From contig JAGOJY010000003.1 of NCBI GenBank assembly GCA_017994815.1, positions 105,437 through 169,436 on the forward strand: a stretch of 64,000 nucleotides of DNA. Direction: 5' to 3'. The notes under the pieces were generated by a model. The model was not told the DNA's origin. It searched no databases and saw nothing but the letters and a program-made list of their open reading frames with translations. This document shows, piece by piece, positions 46,520-57,706 of the stretch. The DNA is from Acidobacteriota bacterium (GTDB lineage Bacteria; Acidobacteriota; Polarisedimenticolia; J045). Each line of letters opens with the position of its first letter. The first letter of the stretch is position 1. The translations under genes were made by a program, and so were the position numbers.

Positions 46520-47560
46520 GTGGACGCGGGGATGCTCGCGGTGGTGCTGGCGAAGGTCGCGGCGACGGTCGGCGGCCTGCTCGGCGGCGTCACCCTGATG
46601 ACGTGGGTCGAAAGGCGCGGCTCGGGGTTCATCCAGCTGCGGCTCGGCCCGAACCGCGTCGGCCCGTTCGGCCTGTTCCAGCCGCTCGCCGACGGGCTGA
46701 AGTTCCTGTTCAAGGAGGACATCACCCCGCCGTTCGTGCACAAGCCGACGTACATCGCGGCGCCGATGATCTCGATCAGCGCGGCACTCACCGCGTTCGC
46801 GGTGATCCCGTTCGGCTCCCGGCTGACACTGTTCGGCTACGAGATCCCGCTCGTCGTGGCCGATGTCCCGGTCGGGGTGCTGCTGGCGCTCGCCGCCTCG
46901 AGCATGGGCGTTTACGGGATCATCCTCGCCGGCTGGTCCTCCAACAACAAGTACTCGCAGATGGGCGGGCTGCGCTCGTCCTCGCAGATGATCTCGTACG
47001 AGTTGGCGCTGGCGCTGGCCGTGATCTCGGTCCTCGTGCTGTCGGGCACGCTCCGGCTGACCGAGATCGTCCAGCTGCAGGCGCAGGGCCTGTGGAACGT
47101 GGTCTACCTGCCGCTCGGCTTCCTGGTGATGGTGGTCGCGGCGTTCGCCGAGACCAACCGCCTGCCGTTCGACCTGCCGGAGGCCGAGTCGGAGCTGGTC
47201 GGCGGTTACCACACCGAGTACTCGTCGATGAAGTTCGCGATGTTCTTCATGGCCGAGTACACGAACATGATCACGTCCGCCGCGCTGATGGTGACGCTGT
47301 TCCTCGGCGGCTACGCGATCCCGGCGTTCGTCCGCGAGCCGCTGGGGCTGGAGGGCAACCTCCTCGCGCTGTGCGAGGTCGCCTTCTTCGTGCTCAAGGT
47401 CGCGCTCTTGTTGTGGCTGTTCGTCTGGGTGCGCTGGACGCTGCCGCGCTTCCGCTTCGACCAGCTGATGCGGCTGGGCTGGAAGGCGCTGATCCCGCTC
47501 GGGCTGCTCAACGTCGTCTGGGCCGCCGCGCTGGGGCTGTTCTGGCTGTGGAGGCACTGA
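46520..47560 (+). CDS. nuoH: NADH-quinone oxidoreductase subunit H
   Basis: A 346-residue membrane subunit with eight or more helices, forming the quinone chamber. Signatures are [51 protein letters not shown] and [26 protein letters not shown]. The GTG at 46520 has GGGGAGGG upstream. It overlaps nuoJ by TGATG; nuoI, expected here, is absent. Confidence 0.96.
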   Translation: MDAGMLAVVLAKVAATVGGLLGGVTLMTWVERRGSGFIQLRLGPNRVGPFGLFQPLADGLKFLFKEDITPPFVHKPTYIAAPMISISAALTAFAVIPFGSRLTLFGYEIPLVVADVPVGVLLALAASSMGVYGIILAGWSSNNKYSQMGGLRSSSQMISYELALALAVISVLVLSGTLRLTEIVQLQAQGLWNVVYLPLGFLVMVVAAFAETNRLPFDLPEAESELVGGYHTEYSSMKFAMFFMAEYTNMITSAALMVTLFLGGYAIPAFVREPLGLEGNLLALCEVAFFVLKVALLLWLFVWVRWTLPRFRFDQLMRLGWKALIPLGLLNVVWAAALGLFWLWRH

Positions 47561-48054
47561 TGGGCACGATCCTGTTCCTCGTGCTCGCCGCGCTGGCCAT
47601 CGGGTCGGCGCTGGTCGTCGTGTTCCACCGCCACCCGTTGATCGAGGCGCTGTTCCTGGTCGTGAACCTCCTCGTCATCGCGGCGCTGTTCGTGCTGCTC
47701 GGCGCGTACTTCCTCGCCGTGGTGCAGGTGCTGCTCTACGCCGGCGCGATCGTCGTGCTGATCACGTTCGTGATCATGCTGCTCAACCTCGGCCCCGAGC
47801 CGCGCGGCGCGCCGGGGTTGCCGACCTACGTCATCGCTTTCGTGCTCGGCGCGCTGTTCGTGCTGTTGCTCGGCCGGGTGGCGCTGTCGCTGCCCGCGCC
47901 GCTGGCGCCGCCGGGGCAGGAGTACGGCGGGATCGGCGAGATCGCGCGCGCCCTGTTCAGCACGTACTTCTACCCGTTCGAGGTGGTGTCGCTGGTGATC
48001 GTCGCCGGCCTGGTCGGCGCGGTGCTGCTGGCCAAGCAGCGGCTGGAGGACTGA
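47560..48054 (+). CDS. nuoJ: NADH-quinone oxidoreductase subunit J
   Basis: A 164-residue membrane subunit with five helices. Typical are [20 protein letters not shown] and [21 protein letters not shown]. It overlaps nuoH and nuoK by single bases (TGATG at each end). Confidence 0.93.
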   Translation: MGTILFLVLAALAIGSALVVVFHRHPLIEALFLVVNLLVIAALFVLLGAYFLAVVQVLLYAGAIVVLITFVIMLLNLGPEPRGAPGLPTYVIAFVLGALFVLLLGRVALSLPAPLAPPGQEYGGIGEIARALFSTYFYPFEVVSLVIVAGLVGAVLLAKQRLED

Positions 48055-48377
48055 TGCCGGACGGACCGGCGGCCTACCTCCTGCTCTCGGCGATCGTGTT
48101 CGTGATCGGCACGATGGGCGTGATCGTCCGCCGCAACGCGGTCACGATGCTGATGAGCATCGAGCTGATGCTGAACGCGGCGAACCTGGCGCTGGTGGCG
48201 GTGGGGCGCGCCCTGCCGGGGCGCGAGGGGAGCGGGATCGTGGACGGGCAGGTGCTGGCGCTGTTCGTCTTGGCCGTGGCCGCGGCGGAGGCCGCGGTCG
48301 GGCTGGGCATCGTGCTCGCGCTGTACCGGCTCAAGGCCTCGACCGACACCGACCTGAACCGGTTGCTGCGATGGTGA
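48054..48377 (+). CDS. nuoK: NADH-quinone oxidoreductase subunit K
   Basis: A 107-residue membrane subunit with three helices. The glutamates of the proton path lie in [17 protein letters not shown] and [19 protein letters not shown]. The 25 bases between its stop and nuoL hold a GGGGACA hairpin. Confidence 0.95.
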   Translation: MPDGPAAYLLLSAIVFVIGTMGVIVRRNAVTMLMSIELMLNAANLALVAVGRALPGREGSGIVDGQVLALFVLAVAAAEAAVGLGIVLALYRLKASTDTDLNRLLRW

Positions 48378-48400
48378 GGGGACACTGTCCCCAGGGGACG
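48378..48400 (+). repeat. GGGGACA hairpin between nuoK and nuoL
   Basis: GGGGACA (48378-48384) and TGTCCCC (48386-48392) pair around a single C, followed by AGGGGACG, a further arm. It fills the whole gap. The last GGGGA may serve as the nuoL ribosome site, so the hairpin could affect expression of the following genes. Confidence 0.6.
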
Positions 48401-48402
48401 CG

Positions 48403-50556
48403 ATGCTGCCGTACCTGTACCTGATCCCGCTCGCGCCGCTCGCCGGGTTCCTGGTCGTCGGGCTGCTGTCGAGCATGGGGCTGCTCCGCGGGCGGACCAC
48501 GCACGTGGTCGCGGTCGCCGCGTCGGCGCTGTCGTTCTTCCTCTCGGCGGGAGCGGTCTGGGACTTCTCGAACGGCATCGAGGAGTACGCGCAGCTGGCC
48601 GAGGGCGACCCGCAGCACTACGAGGTCGTCACGGGGAGCGAGCACGACGCGCGGCGCTTCGAGGTCAGCGCCGCGACGTGGCTCCCGCTGGGCGACCTGA
48701 CGCTCAAGGGCTGGGGGCCGGACGACGCGCGCGGGGCGACGCTCAGCGTCGACTGGCGCTTCGCCCTCGACGCCCTGACCTGCGTGATGCTGCTCGTGGT
48801 CACCGGGATCGGCACGCTGATCCACGTCTACTCGATCGGCTACATGGCCGGCGAGCGCGGTTACGAGCGGTTCTTCGCCTACCTCAACCTGTTCCTGGCG
48901 ATGATGCTGACGCTCGTTCTGGGCGCGAACGTCCTGGTGCTGTTCGTCGGCTGGGAAGGCGTCGGCCTCTGCTCGTACCTTCTGATCGGCTTCTACTACG
49001 ACCGCATGTTCGACAAGGAGAGCGGGCTGTCGGTGGCGGACGCCGGGCGCAAGGCCTTCATGACCAACCGCATCGGCGATTTCGGCTTCCTGCTCGGCGC
49101 GCTTCTGCTGCTCGTCACGTTCGGCACCTGGGACTTCTCCGAAATCAACGCGGCGATCGACGCGTCCTCCGCCCACTGGTACGGCACGGGGCTGTTGACG
49201 CTGATCGGGATCCTGTTGTTCATCGGCGCGACCGGCAAGAGCGCGCAGGTGCCGCTGTACGTCTGGCTCCCCGACGCGATGGCCGGCCCGACGCCGGTCT
49301 CGGCGCTGATCCACGCCGCGACGATGGTCACCGCGGGCGTGTACATGCTGGCCCGCACCTCGGCGCTGTACTGGCACGCCCCCGACGCGATGCTGGTCGT
49401 GGCGGTCGTGGGCTGCTTCACGGCGGTGTTCGCCGGGACGATGGGGCTGGCGCAGTACGACATCAAGAAGGTCCTCGCGTACAGCACCGTCTCGCAGCTC
49501 GGCTACATGTTCCTCGGCGCGGGCGTCGGCGCCTTCACGGCCTCGATCTTCCACCTGACCACGCACGCGTTCTTCAAGGCCTGCCTGTTCCTCGCCGCGG
49601 GCTCGGTGATCGCGCGGGCCGGGCACAGCAACGACATGCGCCTGTACGGCGGGCTGCGGCGCTTCATGCCGCTGACGCACTGGACGTTCGTGATCTCGAC
49701 CTTGGCGATCGCCGGGCTGTTCCCGCTCTCGGGCTTCATGTCGAAGGACGAGATCCTGGCCCAGTCGCTGTTCGCGGCGCGCGGGGGCTGGCTTCTGTGG
49801 CTGTTCGGCATCCTCGGCGCGGTGCTGACGTCGCTGTACATGTTCCGCGCGGTCGCGCTGACGTTCTACGGCGAGAACCGTTCGCCGGCGGATGTCCGGC
49901 AGCACCTCGGCGAGTCACCGCGCGTGATGACCTGGGTCCTCGTGGTGCTGGCCGCGGGGGCGGTGCTCGTCGGCTTCCTCGGGGTCCCGGCCGGGGTGAC
50001 CAACCTCGTCGGCGCGCCGCCGGCGAACTGGTTCGAGGAGATGCTGCACCCGGTCGTCGCCGCGCGCGGCATGGTCGCCGCGGCCGACACGCAGGACGCG
50101 GGGCACGGCGAGCACGCGGCGCTCGCCGCGGCCGGGGAGCCGGTGCGCGAGGGGCTGCGGCGCCACCCGAGCCTGGCCGAGGAGTGGGGGCTGTTCCTCC
50201 TCGCCGCAGCCGTCGCGCTCGGCGGCCTGGGCGGGGCCTGGTGGGCCTTCCGCGGCGACATGTCGCGCGCGCTGCGGCTGCGACAGGCGTTCCGCCCGGT
50301 GTTCCGCGTGCTGCACCGCAAGTGGTACGTGGACGAGCTGTACGACCTGGTCGTCCTGCGGCCGTTCTACGCGACGAGCCGCGCGTTCGACGCGATGGAC
50401 CGGCGGCTCGTCGATGGCGCGGTCAACTTCTCGGGCGCGGTCACCGAGTTCTCCGGACAGATTCTCAAGCTGTTCCAGTCGGGCCTGGCGCGGCAATACG
50501 CGCTGTGGCTGCTCGCCGGGGCGATCCTCGTCACCTGGCTGATGATCGGTGGCTGA
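48403..50556 (+). CDS. nuoL: NADH-quinone oxidoreductase subunit L
   Basis: A 717-residue antiporter-like proton-pumping subunit with about sixteen helices. Signatures are LFVGWEGVGLCSYLLIGFYY, TGKSAQVPLYVWLPDAMAGPTPVSALIHAATMVTAGVY, the AYSTVSQLGYMFLG loop, and KWYVDELYDLVVLRP in the lateral helix. Key Lys/Glu residues of the channel are present. nuoN follows after one base; nuoM, normally between, is missing. Confidence 0.96.
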   Translation: MLPYLYLIPLAPLAGFLVVGLLSSMGLLRGRTTHVVAVAASALSFFLSAGAVWDFSNGIEEYAQLAEGDPQHYEVVTGSEHDARRFEVSAATWLPLGDLTLKGWGPDDARGATLSVDWRFALDALTCVMLLVVTGIGTLIHVYSIGYMAGERGYERFFAYLNLFLAMMLTLVLGANVLVLFVGWEGVGLCSYLLIGFYYDRMFDKESGLSVADAGRKAFMTNRIGDFGFLLGALLLLVTFGTWDFSEINAAIDASSAHWYGTGLLTLIGILLFIGATGKSAQVPLYVWLPDAMAGPTPVSALIHAATMVTAGVYMLARTSALYWHAPDAMLVVAVVGCFTAVFAGTMGLAQYDIKKVLAYSTVSQLGYMFLGAGVGAFTASIFHLTTHAFFKACLFLAAGSVIARAGHSNDMRLYGGLRRFMPLTHWTFVISTLAIAGLFPLSGFMSKDEILAQSLFAARGGWLLWLFGILGAVLTSLYMFRAVALTFYGENRSPADVRQHLGESPRVMTWVLVVLAAGAVLVGFLGVPAGVTNLVGAPPANWFEEMLHPVVAARGMVAAADTQDAGHGEHAALAAAGEPVREGLRRHPSLAEEWGLFLLAAAVALGGLGGAWWAFRGDMSRALRLRQAFRPVFRVLHRKWYVDELYDLVVLRPFYATSRAFDAMDRRLVDGAVNFSGAVTEFSGQILKLFQSGLARQYALWLLAGAILVTWLMIGG

Positions 50557-50557
50557 G

Positions 50558-52057
50558 ATGGTTGCGAGCTTCGATCTGTGGACCGTGCTGCCGACGCTGG
50601 TCCCGGCGCTGTACGGGCTTTTGCTGCTGTTGTTCGTGCCGATGCTGCGCCACGACCACCGCTGGCTCTGGGGCTCGGCGCTCGGCGGGATGCTCGTGAC
50701 CACGCTCGTCCCGGCCACGATGTTGATGCGCATCGCCGACTACGGCAACGTGCGCGAGACCGCGGGCGTCCCGGGTCTGGCGATGGTCCGCACCGATCCG
50801 CTCGCGCTCTGGCTCGACCTGATCTTCGGCATCGCCGGCCTTTTGGCGCTCCTCGTCACGCCGGGATACCTCGAGCGCGCGCGGGGGCAGCGGGCCGAGG
50901 TCTACCCGCTGATGTTCCTCGCCCTCGCGGGCATGACGATCATGGTCGGCACCGACAACCTGGTCATGATCTTCCTCGGGTTGGAGGTGCTCTCGATCTC
51001 GCTGTACGTGATGTGCGGGCTGACGCGCGAGCAGGGCACCGCGCTCGAAGCCGCGCTCAAGTACTTCCTGCTCGGCGCGTTCTCCTCCGGGTTCCTCGTG
51101 TACGGCATCGCGCTGATCCTCGGCGCGACCGGCAAGCTCGACCTGCCGCGGATCGCCGCCGCCGCCGCCGCCGTGGACACGCTGGACCCGTACGGCGGGC
51201 TGATGCTGTTCGCCGGACTGGCGCTGGTGATCGTCGCCTTCGCGTTCAAGGTCGCCGCGGTCCCGTTCCACTTCTGGGCCCCCGACGTGTATACCGGCGC
51301 GCCGACGCCGGTCACCGCGTTCATGGCGGCGGGCACCAAGGCCGCCGCCTTCGGCGTGCTGCTGCGGGTCCTGCACACCGGGTTCGACGGTTCACCGGAG
51401 TTCGTCGCACGCTGGGGCGCGGTGATCGCCGTCCTCGCCGCGGCGACGATGATCATCGGCAACGTCTTGGCCCTCGTGCAGACGCGGGTCAAGCGCCTGT
51501 TGGCGTACTCCAGCATCTCGCACGCCGGCTACCTGCTGCTGGCGCTGCTCGCGCCGCTGCCGATCGGCGCCGCCAACCTCGTCTTCTACCTCCTGGCCTA
51601 CACCTTCATGACCGTCGGGGCGTTCGCGGTGGTGGCACTGTTCCAGGACGAGGGCGAGGACGCCGACCAGATCGCCAACTTCGCCGGCCTGTGGCAGCGC
51701 CGGCCGTACGTCGCCGTCGCGATGGGCGTGTTCCTGCTGTCGTTGACCGGGATTCCGCCCACGGGCGGGTTCACCGGCAAGTACGTGATCTTCATGGCCG
51801 CGATCCAGTCCGGGCACCCGGTGCTGGCCGCCGTGATGGGCGTCGCGGCGGTGATCGGCGCCGCGTACTACCTGCGGGTCATCGTCGCGATGTTCCTCGA
51901 GGACCCGGCGGGACAGCTTTCCGCGGGGCTACGCGTGCCGGCCGCCTCCGGCGTGGCGCTCGGCATCGCGGTCCTCGGGACGGTGGTCCTGGGCGTCTAC
52001 CCCTCGCTCGTCCTCGAGCCGCTCGCGCGCATCGCCGACGGCTTCGGCCTTCCCTGA
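50558..52057 (+). CDS. nuoN: NADH-quinone oxidoreductase subunit N
   Basis: A 499-residue antiporter-like subunit with fourteen helices. It is NuoN, not NuoM, by length, position at the operon end and motifs such as AFKVAAVPFHFWAPDVYTGAP, KRLLAYSSISHAGYLLLAL and GIPPTGGFTGKYVIF. The ATG at 50558 is one base after the nuoL stop; a GTG at 50549 is possible. It ends the operon; no clear terminator follows. Confidence 0.95.
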   Translation: MVASFDLWTVLPTLVPALYGLLLLLFVPMLRHDHRWLWGSALGGMLVTTLVPATMLMRIADYGNVRETAGVPGLAMVRTDPLALWLDLIFGIAGLLALLVTPGYLERARGQRAEVYPLMFLALAGMTIMVGTDNLVMIFLGLEVLSISLYVMCGLTREQGTALEAALKYFLLGAFSSGFLVYGIALILGATGKLDLPRIAAAAAAVDTLDPYGGLMLFAGLALVIVAFAFKVAAVPFHFWAPDVYTGAPTPVTAFMAAGTKAAAFGVLLRVLHTGFDGSPEFVARWGAVIAVLAAATMIIGNVLALVQTRVKRLLAYSSISHAGYLLLALLAPLPIGAANLVFYLLAYTFMTVGAFAVVALFQDEGEDADQIANFAGLWQRRPYVAVAMGVFLLSLTGIPPTGGFTGKYVIFMAAIQSGHPVLAAVMGVAAVIGAAYYLRVIVAMFLEDPAGQLSAGLRVPAASGVALGIAVLGTVVLGVYPSLVLEPLARIADGFGLP

Positions 52058-52149
52058 CGGAGGTTCCCGGACAAGGCGGAAATCCGGCGAAGATGGCGGA
52101 ACAACGCGTCCGTGCTCCCGGGGTCAACTCCGGTCCTCAAAGAACGAAA

Positions 52150-52214
52150 AGAGGAGCAGGAGGCACCGGGATGGCGATGGGCGCAGCCAACCGATCGGCT
52201 GGCACGGGAGTGCC
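52150..52214 (+). promoter_or_regulatory. structured leader of the hybrid kinase gene
   Basis: GGCAC (52201-52205) and GTGCC (52210-52214) form a perfect hairpin with a GGGA tetraloop that would hide the GGGAG ribosome site of the GTG at 52218. Upstream, AGCC and GGCT pair around AACCGATC. The order of segments (GGCACC, GGGCGCAGCC, CGGGAGTGCC) faintly recalls a class I c-di-GMP riboswitch, but the conserved A-rich joining bases are missing. Confidence 0.25.
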
Positions 52215-52217
52215 GCG

Positions 52218-54188
<1,971 letters not shown>

Positions 54189-54189
54189 C

Positions 54190-54750
54190 CTACGGAACGT
54201 CGAGGTAGTCCCGCGCCACGTCGGGGGTGAGCCACACGCCGTTGCCGGCGTCGTGGAACACGGTCCCCGCCGCGTGCGCCTCCGCCGCGCGCACCCCGAC
54301 CACGACCGGCCGGCCGCCGTGCCGCGCGCCGACGCGGCGCGCCATCGCGCGCGTCGCGGAAAGGTGCACGTACTGGCGGCCCATCGGCCGCAGCCCGGCC
54401 CGACGGATCTGCGCGAGCGTGTCGGGCGCGGTGCCGTGGAACAGGTGCTGCGGCGGCACGGCCGGCGGGTACTCGATCCGGCGCGCGAGCGAGTGCCCGT
54501 AGCGGGCGCGGATGCGGCCGTCGGCCAGTTCGAACCGGCGCGAGCCGTCGCCGCTTCCGCCGGCCACCAGATCCTGCACGTCGTCCGGCCTCACGTCGCG
54601 AAACCGATGCTCCGCGCGCACCACGTCGAGCACCCGCTCGAGCGGCGCCCATCCGCGCGGATCGAGCACGAGGCCGAACTCGTCGGCCTTGTGGCGCAGG
54701 ATCAGCGCGAGGAACCTGCTCAACCCCATGACGTCGGCGCGGCGTGACAC
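54190..54750 (-). CDS. kptA: RNA 2'-phosphotransferase (Tpt1/KptA family)
   Basis: A 186-residue enzyme that moves a 2'-phosphate from RNA to NAD+ in two steps. The N-terminal winged part has LSRFLALILRHKADEFGL, and the catalytic part HLFHGTAPDTLAQIRRAGL and QYVHLSATRAMARRVGARHG. Conserved Arg-His-Arg-type residues are present. In bacteria the physiological substrate is unclear, because tRNA splicing by the eukaryal route is missing. The GTG at 54750 follows GGGGGGAT; an ATG at 54729 is also possible. The stop lies two bases from the hybrid kinase stop. Confidence 0.9.
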   Translation of the reverse strand: MSRRADVMGLSRFLALILRHKADEFGLVLDPRGWAPLERVLDVVRAEHRFRDVRPDDVQDLVAGGSGDGSRRFELADGRIRARYGHSLARRIEYPPAVPPQHLFHGTAPDTLAQIRRAGLRPMGRQYVHLSATRAMARRVGARHGGRPVVVGVRAAEAHAAGTVFHDAGNGVWLTPDVARDYLDVP

Positions 54751-54807
54751 GGTACCGATCCCCCCGGTGTTTCCGGTCGGGCGGGCGCCATTCTAGTACG
54801 CAGTCCT

Positions 54808-56049
54808 ATGTTCATCCGTGACATGGAGCGACCAACGCCTGTCTTTCGCCTGCGGGACGCGGAGGTGCTGGAAGTCCGGACAGGCGGCGGCTGCCTGTCG
54901 ATTTTCGGACTGCCGTTCCTCGCCACGGGACTGCTGGTCCTGGCGATCGCTTTCGGGCTGCTGCCGGTGCCCGTGGAGCAGGGCGCGGGACTGCTCGCGC
55001 TGCTCGTCGGCGGGATGTTCACGGTCGTTGGCGGCGGGCTCGTGTTCGGCCGTTCGTCGACGCGCGTCGACCGGCGCGCGGGCGAGATCGTCACGAGGTG
55101 GACCGCGGTCGTGACCGTGCGCGAGGTCCGCACGCCCCTCGTGGGCTTCCAGCGCGTGACGCTCGACCACAAGAGCGGGGACTCGGATTCGGCCGACACG
55201 TACCCGGTCGGCCTCGCCGGGGACGGCGTGAAGGCGCTGACGCTCGCGTCGCCCGCGGCGGAACCCGCGGCGCGGCAGGCGGCCGCGGAACTCGCGCGGT
55301 TCCTCCGGCTGCCGCTGCTCGACCGCTCGCTCGGCGTGGCGCTGGTCCGCGACCCGGAGCGCATCGACGAGTCCCTCCTCGAGCGGATGCGCCGCACGCG
55401 CGAGCGCGTGGACATCGTCACGGAGCCGCCGGCCTTGCGCACGGCCGTCGTGCAGACCGAAACGGGAGTGGAATTGAGAATTCCCCCGCCCACGCTGGCC
55501 GCGCAGATCGTCGTCGCGGCCCTGCCGGCCCTGCTGATGCTCGGCTTTCTCGCGCTCGCGTTCGGTCGGCCCGCGCTCGCGCTGGCCCGCGCCGCCGGCG
55601 CGCCGGCGCTGGCGCTCGCGCTGCTCGTCGTGCTCCTTTGGTCCGCGCGCACCGTCCGCCGGCTGCGCCGCGACACCGTCGTGCGGGCCGCGCCGGACGG
55701 CCTCGCGCACGAGCGGCGCTTCGTCGCCCGGGCGCCGGTCGTTCAGCGCATCGCGGCGTCGGAGCTGCGCGAGATCGTCCTGGCCCGGCGCGATGTCGCG
55801 CTCGGCCCCGAGCACCCGGCCCGCGACAGCTTCGAGCGCTGGTCCGTGGGGCAGCCCGACGCCGCGGGCCGCCCGGCCCCCCGCTGGGTCCTTTGGGCGC
55901 TCTCCCGGACCCGCGGGATCACCGTCCGCGCGACGGGCGGGAGCCTGACCTTCGGCACCGGACTGCCGGAGCCCGAGCTCCTGTACCTGCGGGCCAGGAT
56001 CGTGGAAGCGCTGGCCGGGGACCGGGGAGGCGGCGCGGGAGCCGGCTAA
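54808..56049 (+). CDS. membrane protein of unknown function
   Basis: A 413-residue protein with an N-terminal pair of helices (about 30-48 and 60-80), a soluble part, and a second pair (about 230-250 and 260-280). The segments after each pair (DRRAGEIVTRWTAVVTVREV and DGLAHERRFVARAPVVQ) have a beta-rich look that would suit PH-like domains, but I recognise no family. The N terminus may start at ATG 54823 instead. It is divergent from kptA. Confidence 0.5.
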   Translation: MFIRDMERPTPVFRLRDAEVLEVRTGGGCLSIFGLPFLATGLLVLAIAFGLLPVPVEQGAGLLALLVGGMFTVVGGGLVFGRSSTRVDRRAGEIVTRWTAVVTVREVRTPLVGFQRVTLDHKSGDSDSADTYPVGLAGDGVKALTLASPAAEPAARQAAAELARFLRLPLLDRSLGVALVRDPERIDESLLERMRRTRERVDIVTEPPALRTAVVQTETGVELRIPPPTLAAQIVVAALPALLMLGFLALAFGRPALALARAAGAPALALALLVVLLWSARTVRRLRRDTVVRAAPDGLAHERRFVARAPVVQRIAASELREIVLARRDVALGPEHPARDSFERWSVGQPDAAGRPAPRWVLWALSRTRGITVRATGGSLTFGTGLPEPELLYLRARIVEALAGDRGGGAGAG

Positions 56050-56066
56050 TTCCCGCCCGTAAACCA

Positions 56067-56092
56067 TTTGCATGGAGCCCCCTCCATGCAAA
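56067..56092. promoter_or_regulatory. perfect 11-bp stem-loop upstream of gdhA
   Basis: TTTGCATGGAG (56067-56077) and CTCCATGCAAA (56082-56092) pair around CCCC. It is 17 bases after the previous stop and 37 bases before the gdhA -10. It may be a terminator or a protein-binding palindrome. Confidence 0.5.
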
Positions 56093-56097
56093 CAAAC

Positions 56098-56134
56098 TTC
56101 GGCGATAGCGCCTTCACGCCGAACCGGATACAAT
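56098..56134 (+). promoter_or_regulatory. putative gdhA promoter with inverted repeat
   Basis: TACAAT (56129-56134) is a good -10. TTCGGCG (56098-56104) and CGCCGAA (56117-56123) form an inverted repeat across the -35 region, where no clear -35 is found. This suggests a regulated promoter. Confidence 0.4.
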
Positions 56135-56227
56135 CCTCGCCCCCACCGACGGTCGGGCCGCCGGCGCCCTCGAACCGGCCCCACATCCGTACCTACGGGA
56201 CCGCATCCCCAACCGAGGGAGGATTCC

Positions 56228-57478
56228 ATGTCCGAGCTCAATCCTTTCAAGATCGCGCAGACCCAGCTCGACGAGTGCGCCGAGCGGCTGGGCCTCGACA
56301 AGGCGACGCACCAGCTCCTGCGGCTCCCGCAGAAGGAGTTCCACGTCACGCTGCCGGTGCGCATGGACGACGGCTCGATGCGGCTGTTCCAGGGCTTCCG
56401 CGTCGAGTACAACATCGCGCGCGGCCCGGCCAAAGGTGGCGTGCGCTGGCATCCCGACGAAACGATCGACACCGTGCGCGCGCTCGCCGCGTGGATGACG
56501 TGGAAGTGCGCGGTGGTGGACATCCCGCTCGGTGGCGGCAAGGGCGGCGTGATCTGCAACCCCAAGGAGATGAGCGACCGCGAGAAGGAAGCGCTGGCCC
56601 GCGCGTACGTGCGTGCCCTCGGTCCGCTGCTCGGCGTGCACCGCGACGTCCCCGCGCCCGACGTCTACACCAACCCGCAGATCATGGCGTGGATGATGGA
56701 CGAGTACGAGGTGATCGTCCGCGAGTCGCACCCGGGCGTGATCACCGGCAAGCCGCTGGCCCTCGGCGGTTCGCAAGGCCGCGGCGACGCGACCGCGCGC
56801 GGCGGGATCTGCGTCCTGATCGAGGCGGCGAAGAAGCTCAACATGGACCTGTCGAAGGTCTCGTACGTGGTCCAGGGCTTCGGCAACGCCGGCTCCAACG
56901 CGGCGAAGATCATCAGCAAGGAACTCGGCGGCAAGGTGGTGGGGATCGGCGAATGGGACGGCGCGGTCTACAACCCGGCCGGTCTCGACATCGACGCGCT
57001 CGCCAAGCACTTCGGCTCGACCGGCTCGATCCGCGGCTTCAAGAACGCGGAGCTGCTGCCGAATTCGGCCGACTGCCTCGAGCTGCCGTGCGACGTGCTG
57101 GTCCCGGCGGCGCTGGAAGGGCAGATCACCGACCGCAACGCCGACAAGATCAAGGCCAAGGTCGTCCTCGAGCTGGCCAACGGCCCGACGACGCCCGACG
57201 CGGACAAGGTCCTCTACGGCAAGAACATCCTGGTCCTGCCGGACTTCCTGTCCAACGCCGGCGGCGTGACCGTGTCCTACTTCGAGCAGGTGCAGAACAC
57301 GTACAACTACTACTGGACGCTCGAAGACGTGCAGAAGAGCCTCTCGCACCACATGTGCCGCGCGTTCAACGGCGTGTACGACATGATGACCCGCGAGAAG
57401 GTGCACCCGCGGCTCGCCGCCTACATGGTGTCGGTCGCGCGCGTGGCCGAGGCCTGCAAGCTCCGCGGCTGGGTCTGA
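56228..57478 (+). CDS. gdhA: glutamate dehydrogenase
   Basis: A 416-residue Glu/Leu/Phe/Val dehydrogenase that interconverts glutamate with 2-oxoglutarate and ammonium. The N-terminal domain has GFRVEYNIARGPAKGGVRWHP and the catalytic lysine in VVDIPLGGGKGGVICNP; the NAD(P) fold starts VVQGFGNAGSNAAKII. Coenzyme preference cannot be read with certainty. The length is that of the hexameric class. The ATG has GAGGGAGGA upstream, and a leader of about 90 nt follows the TACAAT -10. It is a single-gene unit, closed by the strongest terminator in the window. Confidence 0.95.
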   Translation: MSELNPFKIAQTQLDECAERLGLDKATHQLLRLPQKEFHVTLPVRMDDGSMRLFQGFRVEYNIARGPAKGGVRWHPDETIDTVRALAAWMTWKCAVVDIPLGGGKGGVICNPKEMSDREKEALARAYVRALGPLLGVHRDVPAPDVYTNPQIMAWMMDEYEVIVRESHPGVITGKPLALGGSQGRGDATARGGICVLIEAAKKLNMDLSKVSYVVQGFGNAGSNAAKIISKELGGKVVGIGEWDGAVYNPAGLDIDALAKHFGSTGSIRGFKNAELLPNSADCLELPCDVLVPAALEGQITDRNADKIKAKVVLELANGPTTPDADKVLYGKNILVLPDFLSNAGGVTVSYFEQVQNTYNYYWTLEDVQKSLSHHMCRAFNGVYDMMTREKVHPRLAAYMVSVARVAEACKLRGWV

Positions 57479-57500
57479 TCGACCCGCCGCGTTTCCGATA

Positions 57501-57535
57501 CGGGGCCGGGCGCTGCGCCCGGCCCCGGTTTTTTT
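57501..57535 (+). terminator. strong rho-independent terminator of gdhA
   Basis: A 12-bp perfect stem (57501-57512 with 57516-57527) around CTG, followed by seven T (57529-57535). Confidence 0.92.
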
Positions 57536-57624
57536 GTACGCGGCCGCTTCAGTGTCCAGGAAACCCGCGACCGGCAACACCTCGCTCGCACCAGGCCGGG
57601 GTCTACCCAGGGTGAGGGAGAACC

Positions 57625-57689
57625 GGGGACAGGTGGAATACCTGTCCCCCGTGGACGCTTCTTCCGGGGGGCGGATCGGGCCTGTCCCC
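57625..57689. repeat. GGGGACAGG hairpin repeat with an extra arm
   Basis: GGGGACAGGT (57625-57634) and ACCTGTCCCC (57640-57649) pair perfectly around GGAAT. A third arm CCTGTCCCC lies at 57681-57689. It sits between the converging gdhA and serine-hydrolase genes, in a stretch without a gene. Confidence 0.65.
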
Positions 57690-57706
57690 GCGGGAACGTC
57701 AGCAGC

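Noticed and set aside
50558..52057. Reading the last nuo gene as nuoM
   Set aside because: Length of 499, terminal position and the SSISHAGYLLLA motif agree with NuoN.
52150..52214. Firm call of a GEMM-I c-di-GMP riboswitch
   Set aside because: The invariant A-rich joining bases and the GNRA-capped stem are missing; kept only as a weak finding.
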